Positions 31,787 to 38,485 of a DNA stretch of 38,485 bases are shown here, one piece after another; the first letter of the stretch is position 1; each line of letters begins with the position of its first letter. The translations under genes and the position numbers were made by a program. Source of the stretch: an uncultured Clostridia bacterium (GTDB lineage Bacteria; Bacillota; Clostridia; Peptostreptococcales; Anaerovoracaceae); assembly GCA_934278925.1 (NCBI GenBank), contig CAKQWJ010000021.1, forward strand, positions 1 to 38,485, in the 5' to 3' direction. The notes below the pieces were generated by a model. That model was given only the letters and a program-made list of their open reading frames with translations, was not told where the DNA came from and did not search any database.

Positions 31787-31863
31787 CTGTATTCCCTCCC
31801 TTTGATCAAAAAATAATCGCATATAGCAAAACAGAAGTTCAATTACTGAACTTCTGTTTCTAT

Positions 31864-31940
31864 TGGTCGGGATGGCGAGATTCGAACTCACGACCTTCTC
31901 GTCCCGAACGAGACGCCCTACCAAGCTGGGCCACATCCCG
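31864..31940 (-). tRNA. tRNA-Pro, anticodon CGG
   Basis: Read on the minus strand: acceptor CGGGATG/CATCCCG, D arm with GCCC...GGGC, anticodon stem TCTCG/CGAGA with 7-base loop TTCGGGA (anticodon CGG, reading CCG), T arm GTGAG-TTCGAAT-CTCGC, discriminator A and encoded CCA. 77 bases with CCA. The sequence around the anticodon is the same as in known bacterial tRNA-Pro(CGG). It is 97 bases downstream of the YbaK-family gene on the same strand. Confidence 0.95.
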
Positions 31941-32037
31941 ACGTCGATTACATTGTTTATATTACCACAATGATTCCATCGACGCAAGCCTTTTTTCTGA
32001 ATATCTGAATTTTAATTAAATTTCATTCATTTATGCT

Positions 32038-32523
32038 TTATTCGGATACCTCCGGCAACTTGGTCACATCCACCCACTCCAGTGCTCGGGAGAACTCAAA
32101 GAGCTCATCGCAGCTTACTTCGATGGCGCTGTTGGCCGTGCCGCAGGCCGGGAAAACCGTGTCGAACCGGCGAAGGGATTCGTCGCAGTACACCTTCACA
32201 TCCTCTCGGTCGATGGCAAAAGCACAGACGCCGCCGATGGGATGTCCGGTAAATTCCAGAACTTCGTCCGGCGTGAGAAATTTTGCTTTTACCCCGAAGG
32301 TGTGCTTGTATTTGTGGTTGTCCACCTTGGCGTCCCCCGCCATCTGCACCACGATTGCCCCCTCTTCCTTGTTGCGGAATGACAGGGTTTTGCAAATGCG
32401 GGCGCCCTCCACGTGCAGGGCCTCTGCCGCCAGATCCACGGTGGCGCTGGATGCATCGAACTCCATCACCCGGTCCGCCGCCTCAAACTGTTCCAAATAT
32501 TCTTTTACCTTCTCAATCGACAT
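32038..32523 (-). CDS. YbaK/EbsC-family protein, aminoacyl-tRNA editing domain
   Basis: 161 residues made of the single editing domain that in ProX/YbaK removes wrongly attached amino acids from tRNA-Pro (Cys-tRNA-Pro by YbaK, Ala-tRNA-Pro by ProXp-ala). The domain is recognisable by ARICKTLSFRNKEEGAIVVQMAGDAKVDNHKYK (about 41-73), LTPDEVLEFTGHPIGGVCAF (about 83-102) with the GHPIGG loop, and the end CDESLRRFDTVFPACGTANSAIEVSCDELF. The exact amino acid specificity is not readable. Lies 52 bases downstream of recR and just upstream of a tRNA-Pro gene. GGAGGAG precedes ATG. Confidence 0.88.
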   Translation of the reverse strand: MSIEKVKEYLEQFEAADRVMEFDASSATVDLAAEALHVEGARICKTLSFRNKEEGAIVVQMAGDAKVDNHKYKHTFGVKAKFLTPDEVLEFTGHPIGGVCAFAIDREDVKVYCDESLRRFDTVFPACGTANSAIEVSCDELFEFSRALEWVDVTKLPEVSE

Positions 32524-32575
32524 GATTTCTCCTCCCCCCTAAAGGTTTCCGTAAATGCGTTCGCGTTTGAATCGA

Positions 32576-33178
32576 TTAGATTTCCCGGCGGCCTTCCATC
32601 GCCTTCAGCAAGGTGACTTCGTCGGCATACTCCAGGTCGCCGCCCACCGGAATGCCGTGGGCAATTCGCGTCACCCGAATTCCGGATGGCTTCAGCAGAC
32701 GGGAAATGTACATGGCGGTGGCTTCTCCCTCGATGTTTGGATTGGTGGCGATAATTACCTCTTCCACTTCCGGTTCCTTCTGCAGCCGAACGATCAGGGA
32801 TTTCAAGTTGATGTCCCCGGGACCGATTCCCTCCACCGGCGAGATGGTGCCGTGAAGGACGTGATAGCGCCCGTTGAACTCCCGTATCCGCTCCATGGCC
32901 AGCACGTCCTGCGGGGATTCCACCACGCAGATGACTTTCGGGTCCCGCTGAGGATCCGAACAGATGGAACAGGGATCTTGATCCGTCAGGTTTCCGCACA
33001 CGGAACAGTAGCGAAGGTTCTGCTTCGCATCCCGAATGGCGTTCGCCAGGCTCTCCACTTCCGGCGTACTCAAAGACAGCACATGAAACGCCAGTCTCTG
33101 TGCTGTCTTTCCACCGATTCCCGGCAGCTTTGAAAACTCATTGATTAATCGATTCAGCGGTTTTGGATACTGCCTCAT
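32576..33178 (-). CDS. recR: RecR, recombination mediator
   Basis: Works with RecO and RecF to load RecA on gapped DNA. 200 residues: helix-hairpin-helix N-terminus (INEFSKLPGIGGKTAQRLAFHVL, 9-31), a four-cysteine zinc finger (CSVCGNLTDQDPCSIC, about 57-72), the TOPRIM domain (VICVVESPQDVLAMERI, about 80) and a Walker-like C-terminal helix. Length is normal. It follows ybaB by 10 bases; dnaX-ybaB-recR is a long-conserved gene order in Firmicutes. Confidence 0.97.
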   Translation of the reverse strand: MRQYPKPLNRLINEFSKLPGIGGKTAQRLAFHVLSLSTPEVESLANAIRDAKQNLRYCSVCGNLTDQDPCSICSDPQRDPKVICVVESPQDVLAMERIREFNGRYHVLHGTISPVEGIGPGDINLKSLIVRLQKEPEVEEVIIATNPNIEGEATAMYISRLLKPSGIRVTRIAHGIPVGGDLEYADEVTLLKAMEGRREI

Positions 33179-33188
33179 TCTGCGCCTC

Positions 33189-33542
33189 CTAGAGTCCCGG
33201 GATTCCCAGTCCTCCGGTAATCTTGCTCATTTCCTGCTCTACAACAGTATCCACCTGTCTCATGCCTTCGTTCACTGCGGCAATCAGCAGGTCCTGCAGC
33301 ATTTCCACATCATCCGGATCCACAACGTCCTTATCGATGTTCAGCTTGGTGATTTCCTTGTTGCCGTTGATTACCACTTCAACCGCACCGCCGCCGGCTG
33401 TGGAAGTGAACTCTCTTTCCGCCAGCTCTGCCTGGCTCTGCTCCATCTCCCGCTGCATTGCCTGCATCTGCTTCAGCTGCTTCTGCATATCGCCGCCGCC
33501 CATCTTGGTCTTTCTCTTTCCTGCTCTCATACCTTTGCCCAT
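33189..33542 (-). CDS. YbaB/EbfC-family nucleoid-associated protein
   Basis: Small DNA-binding protein thought to pack nucleoid DNA. 117 residues: basic, glycine-rich start (MGKGMRAGKRKTKMGGG), then a coiled helix rich in Gln and Met (MQKQLKQMQAMQREMEQSQAELAE, about 19-42) and the YbaB core TSTAGGGAVEVVINGNKEITKLNIDKDVVDPDDVEMLQDLLIAAVNEG. The family is usually 100-110 residues. Between dnaX (30 bases) and recR (10 bases). AGGAGGAA lies before the ATG. Confidence 0.95.
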   Translation of the reverse strand: MGKGMRAGKRKTKMGGGDMQKQLKQMQAMQREMEQSQAELAEREFTSTAGGGAVEVVINGNKEITKLNIDKDVVDPDDVEMLQDLLIAAVNEGMRQVDTVVEQEMSKITGGLGIPGL

Positions 33543-33572
33543 TTTTCTTTTCCTCCTCTGTAGTTCTTAATG

Positions 33573-35453
33573 TTAGTCAATTATTTCCACGGACGTGCCG
33601 AAAAGGTTTCCGGCTTCTTCCGCAATTTCAGTAACGATATCGTCCTTCTGCTCCATCCGGGTCGGGTAATCCACGCACCCCATCATATTGTAGTCGGACG
33701 GAACGATTTCGTCCACTCCTTCATCACCGATGCCGAACTCCGGTTCCGCCGGGTATGCCGGCACTTCCGGTATCGGTCTGCTCGGTTCCGCTGCCGGTGG
33801 GTTGGAAGGCTTCGCTGCTGCAGCCGGCTTCACGTCCCGTACCGGCGCTGTCCCGGTCGGTGCGCTCTTTCCGTCGTCGGTCCGCAGTGTCACCACCGCG
33901 TGCTCTCCCAAAATCTGCCGGGCCGCCGCCTGAATCTCCGCCTTGCAGTCATTGGCCAGGTCAATCTTATTGGCCTTCACCAGGATGGACAATTCGCCGT
34001 TCCGATAGGATTCGATTCGGCTGGTGCTGCCCACCATAATCCGGAAGCTGGCACCCGCGTCCTGCGCCACGATATCCACAATCCGATCCCATACCCCTTC
34101 CGGGTCGAATCCGGCTTCATAAAAAGAAGATTCCGCCGCGTCGGAAGTTTCCGGCACGGCCGGGGCGGCTTCTTCTGCTGCTGCCGGAGCCGAAGGTTCC
34201 GATACCGATGCAGCCGTTTCTGCTGCCGCATTTGGCTCTTCCGTCGCCTTTGTCTCCGCGGGTACAGCCTGCACGGCCGGAACCAGCGGCACCCTCTTGA
34301 GTTCTGCTTTTGCCAGCTGAAGCATCTCCGCGACTTTGGATGACGGCACCGCTTTGCCGTTCATCAGGTGCAGCGCCGCCGTTTCCAGAAGAATTCTCGG
34401 CTGGGTGGAATAGCGCGCCAGGTTGATGTACTCCGAAAGAAGGCGAATGCTCACCTCCAGGGAATCCGCATCCATCTGACTTGCCTGCAGCCGCATGCGG
34501 CCGATGTTCTCCTCCGATGCATTGATCAGCCTCTTGGCATCATCCACATACCGCACCACCATCAGGTTCCGGTAATGCTCCAGCCAATCGCTGAATATCT
34601 GTTTCGCGTCGCAGCCGGTGCGTAGGGCATCCCCCACTCGCTTCAGCGCTTCCGCCATGTTGTGTTCAATTACGTTCTGTGTCAGCCCCAGATAGAAATC
34701 CATTCCGGCACTGCCCAGGTAGTCTTCCACCGTCTCCAAGTCCACCAACGCATCGCCGCCGCTGATGCACTGCTCCAGAATGCTGAGACCGTCCCGCACG
34801 GATCCGTCGGCTTTCTGCGCCACCAGTGCCAAGGCATCCCGGGTGATGTTTACCTGCTTTCGCCGGCAGATTCGCGCCATGCCTTCAATGAGATCGTCCT
34901 CGGACACCCGCCGGAAATCCAGCCGCATGCACCGGGAACGGATGGTCTCCCGCACCTTCTCCGGATTGGTGGTGGCCAGGATGAAAATCACATGTGCCGG
35001 CGGTTCTTCCAAAGTCTTCAGGAAGGCGTTCTCCGCACTGGTGGAAAGCATGTGCACCTCGTCGATGATGTACACCTTATACCGGCCCACCATCGGTGGA
35101 TAGCTCACCCGGTCAATCAATTCCCGCATATCATCCACACCGTTGTTGGATGCGGCGTCCATCTCGATGACATCCAGGAAGCGCCCTTCCTTGATGGCTT
35201 TGCAATTCTCGCATTCGCCGCAGGGAAACTGCCCGTCCGCCGGATCTCCGATGCAGTTCAAGGCCTTCGCCAGAATTCGGGCCGTAGTGGTCTTTCCCGT
35301 TCCCCGGGTACCGGTGAACAGGTATGCCTGGCTCACATTGTCCGTTTCCAGCTGATGCTGCAGAATCCGCACGATGTGCTTCTGTCCGATGATTTCATTG
35401 AAACGCTCCGGCCGCTCCGACCGATACAAAGCTAGATGCATCTTTCCTCCCAT
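33573..35453 (-). CDS. dnaX: DnaX, DNA polymerase III tau/gamma subunit
   Basis: Clamp-loader ATPase of the replicative polymerase. 626 residues. Domain I: GTRGTGKTTTARIL Walker A (about 48-62), zinc-binding CIGDPADGQFPCGECENC (about 70-87), DEVHMLS (about 125) and the SRC motif (RSRCMRLDFRRV). Domains II-III follow to about residue 365. A variable Ala/Pro/Glu-rich linker (about 390-460) leads to a C-terminal domain of the tau type. Whether a shorter gamma form is made by frameshift cannot be told; no clear slippery sequence was seen. GGGAGGAAAG precedes ATG. Sits between SRP RNA and ybaB. Confidence 0.96.
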   Translation of the reverse strand: MGGKMHLALYRSERPERFNEIIGQKHIVRILQHQLETDNVSQAYLFTGTRGTGKTTTARILAKALNCIGDPADGQFPCGECENCKAIKEGRFLDVIEMDAASNNGVDDMRELIDRVSYPPMVGRYKVYIIDEVHMLSTSAENAFLKTLEEPPAHVIFILATTNPEKVRETIRSRCMRLDFRRVSEDDLIEGMARICRRKQVNITRDALALVAQKADGSVRDGLSILEQCISGGDALVDLETVEDYLGSAGMDFYLGLTQNVIEHNMAEALKRVGDALRTGCDAKQIFSDWLEHYRNLMVVRYVDDAKRLINASEENIGRMRLQASQMDADSLEVSIRLLSEYINLARYSTQPRILLETAALHLMNGKAVPSSKVAEMLQLAKAELKRVPLVPAVQAVPAETKATEEPNAAAETAASVSEPSAPAAAEEAAPAVPETSDAAESSFYEAGFDPEGVWDRIVDIVAQDAGASFRIMVGSTSRIESYRNGELSILVKANKIDLANDCKAEIQAAARQILGEHAVVTLRTDDGKSAPTGTAPVRDVKPAAAAKPSNPPAAEPSRPIPEVPAYPAEPEFGIGDEGVDEIVPSDYNMMGCVDYPTRMEQKDDIVTEIAEEAGNLFGTSVEIID

Positions 35454-35464
35454 AATATAGACAA

Positions 35465-35608
35465 CGCTCTTAGATTACCTGCAGACCGGAGAAGACGGGT
35501 CTGCGGCACAGGGTAAGGACCGCTTATTGCTGCTTCCTCTCGGACCTGACAAGATTCACGGCTCACCCTTGCGCAGGGTCCCCTCGGCCTGCAGGTAATC
35601 TAAGAGCG
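35465..35608 (-). ncRNA. ffs: Signal recognition particle RNA (small bacterial type, 4.5S/scRNA)
   Basis: The minus strand holds the conserved apical core GTCAGGTCCGAGAGGAAGCAGC (about 35525-35546), with the GGAA-type tetraloop region replaced by GAGA, which binds Ffh and targets ribosomes to the membrane. Flanking arms pair along the whole length; the ends CGCTCTTAGATTACCTGCAG and CTGCAGGTAATCTAAGAGCG (35465-35484, 35589-35608) form a 20-bp perfect helix. End coordinates are set by this helix and are approximate. Being right before dnaX is the usual place in clostridia. Confidence 0.93.
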
Positions 35609-35635
35609 CTCGATTCTCACATAAACTCAGTGCTT

Positions 35636-35664
35636 ATTATATAATTTATAAATTTTATTGTCAA
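35636..35664 (-). promoter_or_regulatory. Consensus promoter of the SRP RNA-dnaX unit
   Basis: TTGACA (35664-35659), 17 bases, TATAAT (35641-35636): a full sigma-A consensus, as expected for an abundant stable RNA. A start near 35629 would give a leader of about 20 bases. No clear terminator separates SRP RNA and dnaX, so dnaX is probably transcribed from here and SRP RNA cut out. Confidence 0.9.
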
Positions 35665-35780
35665 TCTCTCTATGACACAGTGGATACCCACCGCGTAATT
35701 CGCACCATAGAAAGAAGCGATGCGCTCCCTTACCGGCTGCACCGCCTCTAAAGTGTCCTTATCGTTTATTCATTTTCCGC

Positions 35781-36575
35781 CTATTTCTTCACCTGCAGCA
35801 TGGCCCCCAGGAATTCCCGCAGCCGCTCACTCTTCGGATGTTCAAAGATTTCCTCCGGCGTTCCTTCCTCCACAATTTTGCCCTTATTCATGAACACCAC
35901 TCGATCCGCCACTTCCCGGGCGAAGCCCATCTCATGGGTTACCACCACCATGGTGGTATTTCGAGCGGACAACGTCTTCATTACGTTCAGAACTTCCCCT
36001 GTAATCTCCGGGTCAAGTGCGGACGTAGGTTCGTCGAACAGCATGATTTCCGGCTCCATGGCCAACGCCCTGGCAATGGCCACCCGCTGCTTCTGTCCGC
36101 CGGAGAGACGGCCCGGGAACTCATTCCTCTTGTCCGGGAGCCCTACCAGCTTCAGGAGCTCCAGCCCCTGCGCCTCCGCATCGGCCGGATTCACGCCTTT
36201 TACTTTTATCGGCGCGTAGGTAATATTCTTCAAACAGTTCATGTGCGGGAAAAGGTTGAAGTGCTGGAATACCATTCCCGTCTCGCAGCAGATGCGCTTC
36301 AGCTCCTTCTCCGACGGATACACCGCCTCCGGCTGACCGTTTTTATTCTGTACCTGTGCTTTTTCCGAATCCACGAAAACCTCCCCGTTCAGGGCGATGC
36401 TTCCTTGGGTGATTCGGGTCAGGGCGTTGATGCAGCGCAGGAGTGTGCTCTTCCCGGAACCGGACGGACCGATGATGGCCACGGTTTCCCCTTTCTCCAC
36501 CGAAAGGCTCACGTCGTCCAAGGCCCGGCAGCCGGCAAAATCCTTCACGATATTCTTCATTTCCAGCAGTGCCAT
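35781..36575 (-). CDS. Polar amino acid ABC transporter, ATPase subunit
   Basis: 264 residues of the GlnQ/HisP class, which energise import of polar amino acids or cystine. Walker A GPSGSGKST (36-44), Q-loop in GMVFQHFNLFPHMN, signature RLSGGQKQRVAIARAL (about 155-170), Walker B IMLFDEPTSALDPE, and switch His in VVTHEMGFAREVADRV. A 20-residue insert after the GEVFVDSEKAQVQNKNG part is larger than in most members. It abuts the permease gene by 1 base. No terminator was clearly seen after it; the gap to the SRP promoter holds only a weak hairpin near 35720. Confidence 0.93.
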   Translation of the reverse strand: MALLEMKNIVKDFAGCRALDDVSLSVEKGETVAIIGPSGSGKSTLLRCINALTRITQGSIALNGEVFVDSEKAQVQNKNGQPEAVYPSEKELKRICCETGMVFQHFNLFPHMNCLKNITYAPIKVKGVNPADAEAQGLELLKLVGLPDKRNEFPGRLSGGQKQRVAIARALAMEPEIMLFDEPTSALDPEITGEVLNVMKTLSARNTTMVVVTHEMGFAREVADRVVFMNKGKIVEEGTPEEIFEHPKSERLREFLGAMLQVKK

Positions 36576-36576
36576 T

Positions 36577-37233
36577 CTAGGCCTCCTTTCCGTCGTACAG
36601 GGACGTCTTCTTTTCCAATCTCTCCAGCAGGCAGGTCACCAGGAAGGAGAATACCAGATACATGACCGCCGCGATTACGTATGCCATCAGCGAACCATCT
36701 CTGTTCACGATGCTTTTGGACACTTTCATAATATCCGCCAGGGCAATTGCCGACGCCAGCGCCGTGTCCTTCACCAGAACGATGACCTCGTTGGAAATCG
36801 GCGGAATCACGATGCGAAACGTCTGGGGCAAAACGATGCCGAACAGCGTCTGTCTCCGGCTCAGTCCCAGCGAATGGGCCGCTTCGTACTGTCCCGCGTC
36901 GATACTCTTCATGCCGCCCCGATAGATCTCCGCAAAATACGCCGCGTAGTTCAGCGCAAAGGTGAGCACTGCCGTCGGAAACGCATCCATGCGGATGTTC
37001 AGGCAAATCGGGAAGAAGTAGTAGAAGAAGAACAATTGCAGCATCAGCGGCGTTCCCCTAAAAACAAGTACGTACACTTTACAGAACCACCGAAGAGGCG
37101 GCAGTTTCGAATTCTCCCCCAACGCGATAGGCAGCCCCAGTGGCAGGGAAAAAATCAATGTCAGGGCAAATAATTCCAGTGAGATGATTGCCCCTTGCAA
37201 AAGCGCCGGTGTAATTGTCTGTATGTAGCTCAT
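36577..37233 (-). CDS. Polar amino acid ABC transporter, permease subunit
   Basis: 218 residues, HisM/GlnP-type with about five membrane helices: LLQGAIISLELFALTLIFSLPLGLPIAL at the start, then FRGTPLMLQLFFFYYF, and the EAA loop MKSIDAGQYEAAHSLGLSRRQTLFGIVLPQ (about 125-155) that meets the ATPase. Next gene is the ATPase with an overlap-free 1-base gap. It starts 164 bases after the binding-protein gene, with a hairpin between. Confidence 0.94.
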   Translation of the reverse strand: MSYIQTITPALLQGAIISLELFALTLIFSLPLGLPIALGENSKLPPLRWFCKVYVLVFRGTPLMLQLFFFYYFFPICLNIRMDAFPTAVLTFALNYAAYFAEIYRGGMKSIDAGQYEAAHSLGLSRRQTLFGIVLPQTFRIVIPPISNEVIVLVKDTALASAIALADIMKVSKSIVNRDGSLMAYVIAAVMYLVFSFLVTCLLERLEKKTSLYDGKEA

Positions 37234-37253
37234 AAAAACTCCTCACAATCTGT

Positions 37254-37275
37254 CAGCGGGTCCGAAGACCCGCTG
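37254..37275 (-). other. Hairpin between binding-protein and permease genes
   Basis: CAGCGGGTC (37254-37262), tetraloop CGAA, GACCCGCTG (37267-37275): a perfect 9-bp stem. No T tract on the minus strand follows, so it probably protects the binding-protein mRNA or dampens read-through rather than ends transcription. Confidence 0.75.
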
Positions 37276-37340
37276 ATCCATCAATACCTTATAGATTCAT
37301 ATGATAAAGCAAAGTGCAGTCATTCACCTTATCGTCCCAT

Positions 37341-37415
37341 GCTGTCATATCCCAAGTTGTCAAATCCCTAGCTGTCGTATTCCTTGCGGTCAAATTCCTA
37401 GTTGTCATACCCCTC
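37341..37415. repeat. 15-bp tandem repeat, five degenerate units, over the binding-protein stop codon
   Basis: Units start at 37341, 37356, 37371, 37386 and 37401 with consensus GYTGTCAWATYCCTA. On the minus strand each is five codons, (Gly/Glu)(Tyr/Phe)Asp(Asn/Ser/Arg)X, and the last codon of a unit is TAG at 37398-37400, the real stop of the upstream gene. Confidence 0.8.
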
Positions 37416-38222
37416 GTTGATAATCAGGCTGCTGCCTTTGCCAAACCATTTCTCGCAAATCTTGTCTGCCGTTCCGTCATCGATGCATTCCTGAATCGCA
37501 TCGTTCACCTTTGCAGCCAATTCCTTGTCTCCCTTACGGAAGCCTACAGCGTACTTGTCCGACCCGAAATCGAAATCCGACTGATACAGTTTGGTTTTAT
37601 TCTTGTTGTTGTAGAGTGCATATACTTCGTCGATGACGATGACATCGATACGGCCCGCCTTCATATCCAGAATCGCTTCATCATAGGTTGGATATTCCGA
37701 TACGTTATCCGCAAAAGAATCGTAGTTCTTATCCGCCTTGATGGATTCCAATGCTGCGGAATCTGCCTGAGTGCCGACCTTGTAGTTCTTCAAATCTGCG
37801 CTGCTCTGAATGTTGATACCCTTGTCCAGAGACATTACCAAAATTTTATTGTTGAAGTACTTGTTGGACAGTGTCATGCTCTTCTGACGATCCTTTGTCG
37901 CCGACATGCCGTTCCACACGCAGTCGATGTTTTTGGATTTCAGCTCCGCTTCCTTGGCGTCCCAATCGATCGGCTGGAACTCCACCTTGATGCCCAGCTT
38001 CTTTCCAACAGCCTTCGCCAGATCGATGTCTACGCCCACCAGGTTATCGTCCTTATCCCGGAAACCCATCGGTGCAAAAGTATCATCCAGTCCCACCGTC
38101 AGGGTACCCTTATCTTCGATGTATGCGTAATCCCTGGCCTCCTTGGAGCTTCCGCATCCGCTCAGCAGTGCCATTCCGGCAACCAATGCAATCGTTGTAA
38201 TCAGATAGATAAATTTCTTCAT
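37398..38222 (-). CDS. Polar amino acid ABC transporter, substrate-binding lipoprotein
   Basis: 274 residues starting at 38222, after GGAAGGA; a 24-residue upstream extension lacks a ribosome binding site. Lipoprotein signal ALLSGC (lipid cysteine about 23). The mature protein is a cluster-3 periplasmic fold: TLTVGLDDTFAPMGFRDKDDNLVGVDIDLAKAVGKKLG near the start with the binding-site Asp/Phe/Gly, DCVWNGMSATKDRQKSM, and KICEKWFGKGSSL at the end. Substrate may be glutamine, cystine or another polar amino acid. The C-terminal GYDN forms one unit of the 15-bp repeat that continues beyond the stop codon. First gene of the SBP-permease-ATPase operon. Confidence 0.93.
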   Translation of the reverse strand: MKKFIYLITTIALVAGMALLSGCGSSKEARDYAYIEDKGTLTVGLDDTFAPMGFRDKDDNLVGVDIDLAKAVGKKLGIKVEFQPIDWDAKEAELKSKNIDCVWNGMSATKDRQKSMTLSNKYFNNKILVMSLDKGINIQSSADLKNYKVGTQADSAALESIKADKNYDSFADNVSEYPTYDEAILDMKAGRIDVIVIDEVYALYNNKNKTKLYQSDFDFGSDKYAVGFRKGDKELAAKVNDAIQECIDDGTADKICEKWFGKGSSLIINEGYDN

Positions 38223-38288
38223 TTTTCCTTCCCTTGTCCTTTTCTTAATTTTTTCTCGCCGCCCTCTTTGCACGGCGTATTTTCGTTT

Positions 38289-38356
38289 TATCACTTTATC
38301 GTGCTAAAGTACTAATGTGATAGTGTTATAATACCAAAGGTCGGTTCTTTTGTCAA
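38289..38356 (-). promoter_or_regulatory. Promoter and possible operator of the amino acid transporter operon
   Basis: TTGACA (38356-38351), 17 bases, TATTAT (38333-38328) on the minus strand. A TATCAC (38289-38294) / GTGATA (38317-38322) inverted repeat, with a further AAAGTG/CACTTT match inside, lies between the start site and the ribosome binding site. The regulator is unknown. Confidence 0.65.
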
Positions 38357-38432
38357 TAAAATATAAGTATTTTTATAAATTCTTCACGGCTTTTCTGTTC
38401 AAAACAATAAAAAAAGGCTCTTCACGAATTTT

Positions 38433-38468
38433 TGTGGGATAGTTTTTTGAAACTATCCCACACTTTTT
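38433..38468 (+). terminator. Strong hairpin at the right edge, terminator-like on the plus strand
   Basis: TGTGGGATAGTTT (38433-38445) and AAACTATCCCACA (38450-38462) form a perfect 13-bp stem with a 4-base loop, followed by CTTTTT. No plus-strand gene is upstream in the window, so it may be an isolated repeat or serve a gene beyond the edge. Confidence 0.5.
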
Positions 38469-38485
38469 AATTGGAATGCCCCGAG

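Noticed and set aside
31787..31987. N-terminal extension of the aldo/keto reductase
   Set aside because: It would be translated from the tRNA-Pro gene and lacks a ribosome binding site; the start after GGAGG is clearly better.
35609..35780. Possible short gene between SRP RNA promoter and the ABC ATPase gene
   Set aside because: A frame reading KDTLEAVQPVRERIASFYG exists on the minus strand but has no start codon with a ribosome binding site and overlaps the SRP promoter.

Overview
The window is a bacterial chromosome segment of roughly 50-55% G+C by eye. Gene content points to a low-oxygen Gram-positive of the class Clostridia: an HrcA/CIRCE heat-shock operon, SRP RNA just upstream of dnaX, a BioY biotin transporter with a BirA-type operator, sortase-assembled surface proteins, and AGGAGG ribosome binding sites with sigma-A promoters. 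I would guess the Eubacteriales Family XIII/Anaerovoracaceae neighbourhood, but this is a weak inference.

Layout. 1-1000: edge of an 87-bp tandem repeat, then bioY with promoter and operator. 1037-2984: an AT-rich accessory patch with a secreted protein of unknown function, whose signal peptide is split by an apparent frameshift, and a 35-residue membrane peptide, followed by about 1 kb of non-coding DNA with inverted repeats. 2985-9237: aminotransferase, GH25 muramidase, exonuclease III, two lipoproteins and a thioester-domain surface adhesin. 9411-14262: hrcA-grpE-dnaK-dnaJ under a perfect CIRCE. 14281-15171: pyridoxamine kinase. 15172-16240: about 1.1 kb of gene-free DNA packed with a 22-bp minisatellite, a duplicated 116-bp palindromic composite and several hairpins. 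16240-19278: a second AT-rich patch with a four-helix membrane protein plus secreted protein, and divergently a PadR regulator, a one-helix membrane protein and a third secreted protein. 19318-23712: polyamine uptake operon with its XRE-cupin regulator. 23736-25619: Mrp ATPase and thioredoxin reductase. 25765-27876: htpG with an imperfect CIRCE. 27895-30616: class C sortase plus an LPSTG pilin. 30632-35664: aldo/keto reductase with ferredoxin-type clusters, tRNA-Pro, a YbaK-family deacylase, and recR-ybaB-dnaX downstream of SRP RNA. 35781-38356: polar amino acid ABC transporter.

How it works together. The housekeeping modules (protein folding, polyamine, amino acid and biotin uptake, DNA replication and repair) are ordinary. 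HrcA in this window probably controls both its own operon and the unlinked htpG. The surface module is the thioester adhesin, the minimal sortase C/pilin pair and the muramidase. The least explained part is the two AT-rich patches with small secreted proteins and membrane partners, each flanked by fields of non-coding inverted repeats that share TTGRYG-type ends but differ in their inner, still self-complementary arms. That repeat family and the two secreted-protein cassettes are the main candidates for something undescribed. Apart from two places noted in the findings, no mobile-element gene, CRISPR array or prophage gene was seen.
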